This document shows positions 34,619 through 45,108 of a DNA stretch of 64,000 nt, piece after piece. The notes beneath the pieces are model-generated. The model saw only the letters and a list, made by a program, of their open reading frames with translations. It was not told where the DNA came from and ran no database searches. Position numbers and translations under genes: made by a program. Position 1 is the first letter of the stretch. Every line of letters starts with the position of its first letter. The DNA is taken from NCBI GenBank assembly GCA_902550325.1, contig CACCYT010000003.1, positions 1 to 64,000 on the forward strand, in the 5' to 3' direction. Source of the DNA: an uncultured Bacteroidota bacterium. GTDB taxonomy: Bacteria; Bacteroidota; Bacteroidia; Flavobacteriales; Flavobacteriaceae.

Positions 34619-35573
34619 TGTAAAAAACTTAATTAAATCTTACAGTAAATCAAAGCCCATTATTAAGAAGCTTGATTTTTCTGTTAAAAAAGGTGAAATC
34701 ATTTCTTTTATTGGCGAAAGTGGTTCAGGAAAAACAACTTTTTTAAAGTGTTTAGCTGGCTTAGAGAGTACTGATTCAGGACTTATTGAGCTTAATGGAA
34801 GAGTATTAAATGATAAAAATATATTTGTCAATGCTAATGAAAGAAAAATTGGATTTGTATTTCAGGACAATCCTTTATTTCCCCACTTAAATGTAATTGA
34901 AAACATTAAATTTAACTTGACTTCATTTAATCAATCAGAATTTTCCCAAATATTAAAATTGACAGGATTGAATGGCTTGGAAAAAAGATTTCCCCATGAG
35001 TTATCCGGAGGTGAAAAACAAAGGGCATGTATAGCTCGATCACTGATTAGAAAACCAGATCTACTATTATTAGATGAACCATTTAGTAATTTAGACTCAA
35101 ATATTAAAACCAAAATTAGAGAGGAAACTTCCAGAATTATAAAAGAATCAGGGATAACTACAATTTTTGTCACTCACGACATTGCAGATACATTCAACAT
35201 TTCTGATAGAATTTTAATTTTTAAGGCAGGTGTACTCCAACAGTTTGATGAGCCAGTAAAAATGTATTGTAACCCTGTTAATTGCTATTGTGCTGAAGTA
35301 CTTGGAGATTTAAACCAGTTGAATATAAATAATAAAACCTATTACATTAGACCAGAAAATATTTACATTACAAAAGAATCTAGGTACAAAGCAAAAGTGT
35401 TAAAGTCTCAGTTTGTTGGTAAAGAATATAAAATAGGAGCTACTGTCAATGATTACTCGTGGCATTTTTTTCACAATCAACCTTTGAAAAATGATTCTGA
35501 TATATACCTTGACTTTAATAAGAAAGACCTTCTTGAATTTGATTCAAGCTGTAGTACATTTTTCACAAATTAG
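34608..35573 (+). CDS. Ferric-iron ABC transporter ATPase (FbpC-like)
   Basis: Drives the importer. Walker A GESGSGKT at 36-43, Q-loop GFVFQDNPLFPHLNV, signature LSGGEKQRACIARSL, Walker B LLLLDEPFSNLD and H-loop VTHDIADT are all canonical. The last 90 residues are a TOBE-like domain (NKTYYIRPENIYI), common in FbpC. 321 residues. Its start overlaps the permease end, giving tight coupling. Confidence 0.94.
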   Translation: MFLNVKNLIKSYSKSKPIIKKLDFSVKKGEIISFIGESGSGKTTFLKCLAGLESTDSGLIELNGRVLNDKNIFVNANERKIGFVFQDNPLFPHLNVIENIKFNLTSFNQSEFSQILKLTGLNGLEKRFPHELSGGEKQRACIARSLIRKPDLLLLDEPFSNLDSNIKTKIREETSRIIKESGITTIFVTHDIADTFNISDRILIFKAGVLQQFDEPVKMYCNPVNCYCAEVLGDLNQLNINNKTYYIRPENIYITKESRYKAKVLKSQFVGKEYKIGATVNDYSWHFFHNQPLKNDSDIYLDFNKKDLLEFDSSCSTFFTN

Positions 35574-35639
35574 TTGGGCATCGTAATTTAAATTCATTCT
35601 AAAGGTTTAAGTTCTTAAATTCGATTAAATTTTAATTTT

Positions 35640-35873
35640 ATGATCAAATCAGTTAATAGTTGCTTGAATTGTGAAAACTTAGTTGAATCTTTAAAATGTG
35701 TCAAACACAACCTTTCGGTACAAATTGATAACGTTTGTGAGGACCACTCAATTAAAAAAGCATTTTCAAAGATGTCAGATTGTTTGAGTTGCTCTAATTA
35801 CAAAAAACCTAGTTGTCCTAATGCAGGTAGTGCTGCCTCAGGCATGTTGTGTTTTTCTTGGAACTCATACTAA
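35640..35873 (+). CDS. Eight-cysteine mini-protein made of two similar modules
   Basis: Function unknown; I do not recognise a named family. The 77 residues carry Cys at 8, 11, 20, 33 and again at 48, 51, 59, 71. Each half begins C-L-x-C-x-N and then has Cys 8-9 and 12-13 residues apart, so the gene looks like an internal duplication of a four-Cys metal-binding module. No signal peptide, so likely cytoplasmic with two zinc (or Fe-S) sites. It lies between the iron transporter operon and guaB, with about 66 bp before and 55 bp after it. Confidence 0.65.
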   Translation: MIKSVNSCLNCENLVESLKCVKHNLSVQIDNVCEDHSIKKAFSKMSDCLSCSNYKKPSCPNAGSAASGMLCFSWNSY

Positions 35874-35897
35874 ATATTTTTTTTATTTAAAAAAAAC

Positions 35898-35905
35898 TAT
35901 ATTTG
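35898..35905 (+). promoter_or_regulatory. -7 promoter element for guaB
   Basis: TATATTTG, a perfect TAnnTTTG box, 23 bp before the guaB start, in a run of A. No clear -33 TTG is seen. Confidence 0.5.
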
Positions 35906-35916
35906 TGCGCAATTAA

Positions 35917-37401
<1,485 letters not shown>

Positions 37402-37402
37402 A

Positions 37403-38167
37403 TTGAGACTGCTATTCTTTTTTATATTGTTGATTGCTTGTGATATTAAGAATGTTAAAGATGATTCTGTAATTGCTAAGGTTGGAGATTATGAACTTAG
37501 GAACAGTGATTTGATAAACGTACTACCAACCAATATTAGTGAAATTGACTCAACTCAATTAGTAGAAAAATATATAAGTAACTGGATAATCAACAAATCC
37601 CTATTTGATAAGGCTGAAATAAATCTCACTGAATCAGAAATAAATGAAATAAAAAATAGCACCAACAAGTATTACGAGGAACTTATTATTGATAAATACA
37701 GGTCTAAGTTGCTTATTAACAATTATGACACAATAATAGACTATGATGAAATTCAAAACTATTATGATAGTAACCTTGGTAATTTTCTTCTTTCAAACGA
37801 CATAGTTAAAGCTAGATACATAAAGTTGAACAATAAAAACTATAATATCAGAGAAATTAAGCGAAGGTTCAGAAGGTTTAATTCTGATGATAAAATATTT
37901 TTTGATTCAATCTCAATTCAAATTTCAAATTATTTTCTCTTAGACTCAATTTGGATTAACGCTGATTTGTTTTTTAAAAAGATTCCAACTCTAACCCAAG
38001 ATGAAATTAAAAGAATTGTTAAAAACAATTTATATTTTGTTAAAGAGGACTCTTTGGATGTATATTTGATTAAAGTTAATGATAAAAAAAATGATGTCAG
38101 AAGTTTCCCCTATCGATTATATCCAGGATCGTTTGTCAGAAATTTTACTGAACAAGAAAAAAATTAA
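37403..38167 (+). CDS. Lipoprotein resembling SurA/PpiC-type periplasmic chaperones
   Basis: Probable periplasmic folding factor. The start is TTG at 37403, giving a signal with lipobox LLIAC. The N-terminal half (VIAKVGDYELRNSDLINVLP, EKYISNWIINKSLFDKAE, YEELIIDKYRSKLL, IQNYYDSNLGNFLLSND) has the order seen in the chaperone part of PpiC/SurA proteins. No clear parvulin active site follows, so it may act only as a chaperone. It is located between guaB and a complete SurA-like gene. 254 residues. Confidence 0.7.
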   Translation: MRLLFFFILLIACDIKNVKDDSVIAKVGDYELRNSDLINVLPTNISEIDSTQLVEKYISNWIINKSLFDKAEINLTESEINEIKNSTNKYYEELIIDKYRSKLLINNYDTIIDYDEIQNYYDSNLGNFLLSNDIVKARYIKLNNKNYNIREIKRRFRRFNSDDKIFFDSISIQISNYFLLDSIWINADLFFKKIPTLTQDEIKRIVKNNLYFVKEDSLDVYLIKVNDKKNDVRSFPYRLYPGSFVRNFTEQEKN

Positions 38168-38202
38168 ATATTTAAAAAAAATTGAAAAAGAACTCTTAGA
38201 AA

Positions 38203-39585
38203 ATGAATAAACTATTAACGATGTATAATAAAGTTGTTTTATTGTTTTTTACGCTTTTTACACTATTTCTTCATTCACAAAATGATGATTCTTTCAAAAA
38301 GATAAAAATTGATGGTGTTGCAGCTGTAGTTGGTGATTTTGTTATTTTGGATTCAGACATTGATAAGACTTTAATTGACCTTCAATCTCAAGGTGTTTCA
38401 ACTGAAAATCTTGATAGATGTAATTTGTTGGGAAAATTGATGGAAGATAAACTTTACGCACATCATGCTGAACAAGATAGTTTGGAAGTTGATAATCAAC
38501 AAATTCAAAGTTATGTTGATCAAAGTATTGAATATTTCACATCACAATTAGGCAGTATAGAAAAAGTATTAGAATATTATAAAAGGAAGGATGAGCAAGC
38601 ATTCAGACAAGAGCTGTTTGAAATCAATAAAGTAAATCAGTTAGCTCAGTTAATGCAAACTACCATTATTGACGAAATTGAAATCACCCCTGAAGAGGTA
38701 AAAAGTTTTTTTGATAATATACCAAGATATGACTTACCAATTTTTGGGGCTGAACTTGAGATCTCACAAATTATTGTTAAGCCTGAGGTTAGTGATGATG
38801 ATAAACAAAAAATTATTGATAGGCTGGAATCTATTAAAAATGATGTTGTTGTAAATGGCTCAAGTTTTGCCACAAAAGCAATTTTATATTCTCAAGACCC
38901 AGGAACTAGACCAATGGGAGGTAAGTTAACGCTAGATAGAAAAAGACCTAGAACTGTTAAAGAATTTAGAGATGTTGCCTACAGGCTTAAACAGGGTCAA
39001 GTTTCAGACCCATTTGAAACAGAATTTGGTTGGCATATTTTAAAAATTGAAAAAATAAGAGGACAAGAAATAGACATAAGACACATACTATTAATTCCAG
39101 AAGTTTCAAACTATGCATTAATTGAAGCAAAAAATAAAATCGATCTTATAAGAAAAAGAATTGTTGATAATGAATTGTCATTTGAGGAAGCAGCAATGTC
39201 ATTTTCTGATGAAGAAACTACAAAAAATAATGGTGGAGTTTTAATCAACCCAACAACTGGCGATACAAGGTTTGAATTAACCAAAATTGACCCTGTTTTG
39301 TACAACCAAATCCAAAGGCTAAAAGATAATGAAATTTCGGCACCATTATTGGAAGAAGATCGTACAGGAAATAAGAGTTATAAATTGATAAAAATTAGTA
39401 ATAGATTTGATGAACATGTCGCTGATTATTCCAAAGATTTTTTAAAGATTAAAGATCTCGCCATGAAAGAAAAACAACTCGGTACTATTCAAAAGTGGAT
39501 GAACGAAAAGATTGAAGAAACTTATATTTCCGTTAATCAAGATAGTAGAGATTGTAATTTTTCCAATAAATGGTTAAAAAAATAG
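38203..39585 (+). CDS. Periplasmic peptidyl-prolyl isomerase, SurA-like, two parvulin domains
   Basis: Helps outer-membrane proteins fold. Signal peptide ends in LHSQ. An N-terminal chaperone domain (AAVVGDFVILDSDIDKTL) is followed by two parvulin domains, about 185-285 (ISQIIVKPEV...GGKLTLDRKRPRTVKEFRDVAYRLKQGQVSDPFETEFGWHILKIEK) and 290-400 (IRHILLIPEV...GGVLINPTTGDTRF). 460 residues from the first ATG; Met7 is an alternative start. It overlaps CcsBA by 16 bp, and that protein also works in envelope biogenesis. Confidence 0.9.
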   Translation: MNKLLTMYNKVVLLFFTLFTLFLHSQNDDSFKKIKIDGVAAVVGDFVILDSDIDKTLIDLQSQGVSTENLDRCNLLGKLMEDKLYAHHAEQDSLEVDNQQIQSYVDQSIEYFTSQLGSIEKVLEYYKRKDEQAFRQELFEINKVNQLAQLMQTTIIDEIEITPEEVKSFFDNIPRYDLPIFGAELEISQIIVKPEVSDDDKQKIIDRLESIKNDVVVNGSSFATKAILYSQDPGTRPMGGKLTLDRKRPRTVKEFRDVAYRLKQGQVSDPFETEFGWHILKIEKIRGQEIDIRHILLIPEVSNYALIEAKNKIDLIRKRIVDNELSFEEAAMSFSDEETTKNNGGVLINPTTGDTRFELTKIDPVLYNQIQRLKDNEISAPLLEEDRTGNKSYKLIKISNRFDEHVADYSKDFLKIKDLAMKEKQLGTIQKWMNEKIEETYISVNQDSRDCNFSNKWLKK

Positions 39586-42500
39586 TTTCAGTTTTAGTTT
39601 CCACAAGACTAACTGCATTTCTTTTTTTATTTTTTTCGGCTTCCATGGCTGTAGGTACTTTTGTTGAAAGTAAACACGGAACTGATGCTGCTAAAATCTT
39701 AATCTATAATGCTAGGTGGTTTGAATTCATTATACTAATATTTCTAGTAAATTTTATTTTTAATATAAAAAGATATAGTCTTTTGAGACGTGAAAAACTT
39801 GGAATACTTCTACTTCATTTATCATGGATACTTATTATAATAGGCGCAGGTGTAACCAGATATATTGGCTATGAGGGTGTAATGCCAATTAGAGAGGGCA
39901 CGACTACTAATCAATTTTTATCCTCAGATACCTATCTAACGGTTCTAGTAGATGGAGAATTAAATGGGTCACAGCAGAGAAAAGAGTTTGAAAGCAAGGT
40001 TCTCTTCTCGGAATACAAAGACAAAAGCTTAATAAAATCAAAATTCTTTAAAGGTCAAAATTTCAGATTCGGCAATCAAATATTTAACGTAGATTTTATT
40101 GATTACACAGAAAATGTAGATTATCAGGTTGTTGAGTCTGGATCAGGCTCAAAGTTCATTAAACTTGTGGAAGCTTCCAGCGGTGATAGACATGATCATT
40201 ACATTGAATCTGGACAGGTAACCAATCTTCATGGAACCCTAATCGCTTTCAATAATTTTACTATTGGTGCAATCAACTTTAGTGATGAAAATGGTGTTCT
40301 TAAAATTCAAGCCCCCTTCGAAGGATCATACATGCGAATGATTGATCAAAAGAGAGGTACAGTTATTACAGGTGAAGTCCAAGATTTAGAGCTAAGATCA
40401 CTGTACCAAATTGGAGGGTTTCAATTTGTTATACCCGATGGTATAGTTAGAGGGGCATATCAGATTGTAAAAAATGAAACAGAAGAAACCAATCAAAATT
40501 TATTACGACTAAAATTTTCACACTCTGATAACTCAAAAGAAATTAATTTATTGGGTGGTAGGGGAGTGACAGATAATTACGAAAGGTTTTCATTGGGCGA
40601 ATTGGATTTCTCAGTTAAATACGGATCATTAATTTCGGAATTGCCATTCTCGATAAAACTTAATGATTTCATAGCTGAGAAATATCCTGGAACTGAAAAA
40701 AGTTACAGTAGTTTTATGAGTAAAATATCTGTAGAGGAAAACGAAAATTCTTTCGATTATGATATATACATGAATAATATTCTCAACCACCAGGGTTATA
40801 GATTTTTTCAAGCTTCTTTTGATCCAGACGAACTTGGTACAATCTTATCTGTTAATAAAGATTTTTATGGCACCTTCTTAACATATGTAGGATACATAAT
40901 TCTTTACATAAGTTTATTAACAATTATGTTTTATGGAAGAACTCGGTTTAAAGACGTTGCTAGGAGATTAAACAACCTAACAAACAAGAGATTAACAATT
41001 ATTTTCTTTTTAGTTATACCAGCGATGGTTTTTTCTCAGCACAGTAATCATACAACAAATACAGCTATACCTGACTCATTAACAAAAAAATTTATTGTAA
41101 ATGAAAGTCACTCAAGTAAATTTGGTCAATTATTAATTCAGGATTCTGGGGGCAGAATGAAACCAATCAATACATTTTCCTCAGAATTGCTAAGAAAAGT
41201 TAGCAAATCTGATAGGTTTCAATCAATGAACTCTGATCAGGTGTTATTGTCAATTTTCAGAAATCCTTTAGCATGGTATTCAGAACCAATTATTTATTTA
41301 AAAAGAGGAAACGATAGTATCAGATCTATTTTAAATATTCCAAAAGATCAAAAATATGCTGCTTTTATGGATTTTTTTGATTTTACAGGAAAATACAAGT
41401 TGGCCCCTTTTTTAGAAGATGCTTATAAGTCCTCATTGCCCAACCAGTTTGAAAAAGACTTTATTGAGTCTGACCGTAAAGTAAATCTTATGTACTCTGC
41501 TCTGGAGGGAGATATTTTAAAAATATTCCCAATACCCCTCGATCAAAATAATAAATGGATTGCACCAAATGAATCAAGTGATTATTATTTTGAAGAGTTC
41601 AAAGATTCGTTATTCATAAATAACATAATTCCACTATACTTAAGATCTCTTGATACAGGTGTTTCAACAAGTAATTATGCAGATGCAAATCAACTTCTTG
41701 AAAGTATAAAAGGTTATCAATTCAAATATGCATCAGATATAATTCCCTCTGATAAAAAAATACAAGCTGAAATATTATATAACAAGTACGATATTTTCAG
41801 AAATCTATTTCTTTATTATTTTCTCGCCGGTTTACTTTTTTTTCTATTCATTATACTAAACATCTTCTCTGAAAATAAATTGATAAATAATTTTATGAAA
41901 TATATTTTCATAATTTTTCGATCATCAATTGTTGTATTATTTATAGCCCATACTTTTGGATTGATTGCTAGGTGGTATATTTCTGGTCACGCTCCATGGG
42001 GAGATGCATATGAATCAATGATTTACGTAGCCTGGGCTACAATGGGTATTGGACTTCTTTTTATAAAGAAATCAGATTTGACACTTGCCTCAACTTCTTT
42101 TGTCACATCAATGATTTTGATGATAGCTCATTGGAATTGGATGGATCCGTCAATAGCAAATTTAGTTCCAGTTTTAAATAGTTACTGGCTAATGATACAT
42201 GTATCTGTGATTGTTGGAAGTTATGGACCATTTGCCTTGTCAATGATACTAGGTTTTGTCTCTTTGCTTTTAATTGTTTTTATCACAAAATCTAATAAGG
42301 AAAAAATTAAAAACCAAATCTCTGAACTCACGATGATAAACGAATTGTCTGTAACTGTTGGGTTAATAATGTTAACAATCGGTAACTTTTTAGGTGGAAT
42401 GTGGGCTAATGAGAGTTGGGGAAGATATTGGGGTTGGGATCCAAAAGAAACATGGGCTCTGATAAGTATTCTGATATATGCTTTTATTCTACACATGAGA

Positions 42501-42728
42501 TTGATTCCTAAACTTAGAGGAAAATGGTTATTTAATCTAATGACAATCTTAGCATTTGCGAGTATTGTTATGACATACTTTGGAGTTAATTTTTATTTGG
42601 TTGGATTACATTCATATGCCTCAGGTGATAAAGTAATAACACCCAACTTTGTCTATTGGAGTATTTTTATCGTGTTGACTTTAGCTACTTTGTCGAGATA
42701 TAAATTTGTTAGATATCTTAAAAAATAA
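39570..42728 (+). CDS. ccsBA: Cytochrome c assembly protein CcsBA, fused ResB and CcsA
   Basis: System II synthase that exports haem and attaches it to apocytochrome c. The 1052-residue protein combines a ResB/CcsB N-terminal half (STRLTAFLFLFFSASMAVGTFVESKHGTDAAK, a large periplasmic domain, GTFLTYVGYIILYISLLTIMFYGRTRF) with a CcsA C-terminal half. The haem-binding WWD motif is at about residue 947 (GRYWGWDPKETWALI), with the flanking His-containing helices (GHAPWGDAYESM, GVNFYLVGLHSYA). It consumes the haem made by the operon in this window. Confidence 0.95.
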   Translation: MVKKIVSVLVSTRLTAFLFLFFSASMAVGTFVESKHGTDAAKILIYNARWFEFIILIFLVNFIFNIKRYSLLRREKLGILLLHLSWILIIIGAGVTRYIGYEGVMPIREGTTTNQFLSSDTYLTVLVDGELNGSQQRKEFESKVLFSEYKDKSLIKSKFFKGQNFRFGNQIFNVDFIDYTENVDYQVVESGSGSKFIKLVEASSGDRHDHYIESGQVTNLHGTLIAFNNFTIGAINFSDENGVLKIQAPFEGSYMRMIDQKRGTVITGEVQDLELRSLYQIGGFQFVIPDGIVRGAYQIVKNETEETNQNLLRLKFSHSDNSKEINLLGGRGVTDNYERFSLGELDFSVKYGSLISELPFSIKLNDFIAEKYPGTEKSYSSFMSKISVEENENSFDYDIYMNNILNHQGYRFFQASFDPDELGTILSVNKDFYGTFLTYVGYIILYISLLTIMFYGRTRFKDVARRLNNLTNKRLTIIFFLVIPAMVFSQHSNHTTNTAIPDSLTKKFIVNESHSSKFGQLLIQDSGGRMKPINTFSSELLRKVSKSDRFQSMNSDQVLLSIFRNPLAWYSEPIIYLKRGNDSIRSILNIPKDQKYAAFMDFFDFTGKYKLAPFLEDAYKSSLPNQFEKDFIESDRKVNLMYSALEGDILKIFPIPLDQNNKWIAPNESSDYYFEEFKDSLFINNIIPLYLRSLDTGVSTSNYADANQLLESIKGYQFKYASDIIPSDKKIQAEILYNKYDIFRNLFLYYFLAGLLFFLFIILNIFSENKLINNFMKYIFIIFRSSIVVLFIAHTFGLIARWYISGHAPWGDAYESMIYVAWATMGIGLLFIKKSDLTLASTSFVTSMILMIAHWNWMDPSIANLVPVLNSYWLMIHVSVIVGSYGPFALSMILGFVSLLLIVFITKSNKEKIKNQISELTMINELSVTVGLIMLTIGNFLGGMWANESWGRYWGWDPKETWALISILIYAFILHMRLIPKLRGKWLFNLMTILAFASIVMTYFGVNFYLVGLHSYASGDKVITPNFVYWSIFIVLTLATLSRYKFVRYLKK

Positions 42729-42762
42729 TTTTTGGAATTATATTTGATCTTTAAGTTTTAGT

Positions 42763-43371
42763 ATGAGACTATTTATTTTGTTTTTTTTCTTTATTAGCTA
42801 CAGCTATTCGCAGGTAGAAAGTAGTAATAGGAAAATTGAGTTACCACCTCCATCCAAAAAGACCCTAATTCCACCCGTTACAAAGCAAAACCCCAATGCC
42901 TTTACGATATTAAAAAATCCAAACAACCCTCAAAAATCTATTATGGAGCAGGATAGCGAATTTTTCGCTGACCCAGGAAAAAAATATTTAAAAAAACTAA
43001 AGATTGATGAAAATAAAAAAAATCCGAATGAATACTTAGGAGACGCTTACTTAGGTGATGTATCAACTGTTTCCAAAAAAGCAAATATTGTTTGTAGAGA
43101 TTTTGAATATATGGACGGTGATCGTGTTTCAATTTTAGTTAATGATGAAGTGATCGTTGAAAATCTAACATTAACATATGATTTTAGGGGAATAAACTTA
43201 AAATTGAAAGAAGGATTTAACAAGATTGATTTTGTAGCGTTAAACCAAGGATCATCCGGACCTAACACTGCTGAACTAAGAATTTACGATGATTCAGAAA
43301 ACCTGTTGTCCGCTAACCAATGGAATTTAGCAACTGGTTCCACTGCAACCCTAATAATTGTTAAAAAGTAA
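42763..43371 (+). CDS. Conserved exported protein of unknown function
   Basis: Not assigned to a function. Signal peptide ends in SYSYSQ. A Pro/Lys/Asn-rich linker (about 25-95) precedes a compact C-terminal domain: RDFEYMDGDRVSILVNDEVIVENLTLTYDFRGINLKLKEGFNKIDFVALNQGSSGPNTAELRIYD, then NQWNLATGSTATLIIVKK. That domain looks beta-rich and is well conserved in flavobacteria as I recall it. It is 34 bp after ccsBA on the same strand, converging with the next gene. Confidence 0.7.
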   Translation: MRLFILFFFFISYSYSQVESSNRKIELPPPSKKTLIPPVTKQNPNAFTILKNPNNPQKSIMEQDSEFFADPGKKYLKKLKIDENKKNPNEYLGDAYLGDVSTVSKKANIVCRDFEYMDGDRVSILVNDEVIVENLTLTYDFRGINLKLKEGFNKIDFVALNQGSSGPNTAELRIYDDSENLLSANQWNLATGSTATLIIVKK

Positions 43372-43373
43372 TT

Positions 43374-44348
43374 TTAGAATCTATCTAAAAGTTCAGACTG
43401 CTTTCTTATTGAGCTAACAAATTCACTTTTGAGTTTTTCAACCAATTCCTGAACACTTGGACAATCATTTATGCTTGTAACTCCGTGTCCCGCGGACCAG
43501 ATTGTTTTCCATGCCTTAGCTTCAGCCTCCGCGGCACTTAGTTCCTTACCAAAGTCAATTTTCTTTGTATTCTTCCACATTTCCTCAGTAATTCCCATTG
43601 CTTCTAGACTTGGTTTTAAAAAATTAGCATTTACACCCGATACTGCAGCAGTATATACAATATCATTAGCATCAGAATTAATTATCATGTCTTTATATCC
43701 GTCTTCAGCAAGACTTTCTTTCGTATTTATAAATCTGGTACCCATGTATGCAAAATCTGCTCCCATTTGTAAAGCAGCAGCAGCATCAACGCCAGTACTT
43801 ATGCAACCTGATAGTATTAAGGTTTTGTTAAAAACTTTTTTCACCTCAGAAATTAGTGACATAGGGTTTAAGGTGCCACCATGTCCACCAGCCCCTGCTG
43901 AAACTAAAATTAATCCATCAACACCTGCCTCAGATGCTTTTTCCGCGTGTCTTTTTTTGATTATATCATGATAAACTAACCCACCATATGAGTGAACAGC
44001 TCCAACAAGCTGTGAGACTGCTCCTAATGAAGTTATCACTATTGGAACTTTATGTTTTACACAAATTTTTAAATCTGCACGTATTCTAGGGTTTGTATTG
44101 TGAACAATTAAATTAACTCCAAATGGAGCTGCTTTCTTTCCTGTTTCTTTCTCAAATTCAGAAAGTTCATCTTTAATTTGTATTACCCATTGTTCAAATC
44201 CTTCAGTAGTTCTATGATTTAAAGCAGGAAAAGTTCCTACGATTCCATTCTTGCAACATTCTATTACCAATTTTGGACCAGAGATTAAAAATAAGGGCGC
44301 AGCTATAATTGGAATTGATAGGTCATTGTAGAAATTAGGTTTGCTCAT
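43374..44348 (-). CDS. NAD(P)H-dependent flavin oxidoreductase / nitronate monooxygenase-like
   Basis: FMN-dependent TIM-barrel enzyme of the 2-nitropropane dioxygenase family. FMN-site features: IPIIAAPLFLISGPKLVIECC, GVNLIVHNTN, GLILVSAGAGGHGGTLNP, LSGCISTGVDAAAALQMGADFAYMGTRF. Substrate is unknown; family members oxidise alkyl nitronates or act as enoyl reductases. I start at ATG 44348 (324 residues) since the longer frame to 44414 runs 56 bp into the hydratase gene. The neighbours are acyl-CoA genes. Confidence 0.85.
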   Translation of the reverse strand: MSKPNFYNDLSIPIIAAPLFLISGPKLVIECCKNGIVGTFPALNHRTTEGFEQWVIQIKDELSEFEKETGKKAAPFGVNLIVHNTNPRIRADLKICVKHKVPIVITSLGAVSQLVGAVHSYGGLVYHDIIKKRHAEKASEAGVDGLILVSAGAGGHGGTLNPMSLISEVKKVFNKTLILSGCISTGVDAAAALQMGADFAYMGTRFINTKESLAEDGYKDMIINSDANDIVYTAAVSGVNANFLKPSLEAMGITEEMWKNTKKIDFGKELSAAEAEAKAWKTIWSAGHGVTSINDCPSVQELVEKLKSEFVSSIRKQSELLDRF

Positions 44349-44358
44349 AGTTGAATTA

Positions 44359-45102
44359 TTACCATCTTGGTTTTCTTTTTTCCCGAAAGGATTTAATGCC
44401 TTCAATGAAATCATCTGATTTTTTTAATTTATGTAATTCGTCATTTAATTTACCAATGATTTTTTTATCCACATAAATATTTTGAAAAGATTTTAAACCA
44501 CTAACAATAGCATTCGGTGATTTTTTGGTAATTGTTCGAACCCAATTCGATATATTTTCCTCCAAATCAATGTCATTTATTTCATCAATCACATTCATTT
44601 CTAAACAATCTAAAGCACTGACTGAGGAACCTCTTAAACACCAGTCCAATGCTTTTTTTGCTGGCATTACTTTTATTAGTGCATCTAAAACTTGGAATGG
44701 AAATAAACCCCTATCAACCTCGGGGAGGCAAAGTTTAATATTTGATTTTGATACAACATAATTACAGCATAGAATTAGTAAAACTCCACCGCCATATGCA
44801 TCACCCTCAACAACAGCAAGTTTGGGTTTGTGTAATTGATTAAATATTTCTGAAAGAGAAATGGAATCATTACTTTCCTTAAAATCATACAAGTCTAAAC
44901 CTGAACAAAAAATATTGCCAGTTGCCCTATACACAACAGCTCTAATTAAATTATTTTTATTTGCATATCTGGTGCATTTCATCAGCTCATCAAGCATTAT
45001 TGAGCCAATTGCGTTTTTTTTCTCAGGACGATTCAAAGTAATTTCAAGTACAAAGTTTTTTTCATTGACTTTTAAATGTTGGAAGTTTTTAAAATCTTTC
45101 AT
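44359..45102 (-). CDS. Enoyl-CoA hydratase/isomerase family protein lacking one catalytic Glu
   Basis: Crotonase-fold enzyme of 247 residues acting on acyl-CoA. The oxyanion hole (FCSGLDLYDF, EGDAYGGGVLLI) is present. In hydratases GGG-x-E provides one catalytic Glu; here the position is Leu108 (GGGVLL). The other Glu (Glu128, LPEVDRGLFP) is kept. A single Glu is normal for isomerases, so this may isomerise a double bond or use a different reaction. It is 6 bp after the carboxylase subunit, suggesting leucine-type or isoprenoid acyl-CoA breakdown. Confidence 0.85.
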   Translation of the reverse strand: MKDFKNFQHLKVNEKNFVLEITLNRPEKKNAIGSIMLDELMKCTRYANKNNLIRAVVYRATGNIFCSGLDLYDFKESNDSISLSEIFNQLHKPKLAVVEGDAYGGGVLLILCCNYVVSKSNIKLCLPEVDRGLFPFQVLDALIKVMPAKKALDWCLRGSSVSALDCLEMNVIDEINDIDLEENISNWVRTITKKSPNAIVSGLKSFQNIYVDKKIIGKLNDELHKLKKSDDFIEGIKSFREKRKPRW

Positions 45103-45108
45103 GTTAAT

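Noticed and set aside
44349..44414. Extended start of the flavin oxidoreductase
   Set aside because: Overlaps 56 bp of the hydratase gene and lacks family similarity; ATG 44348 gives the normal N-terminus.
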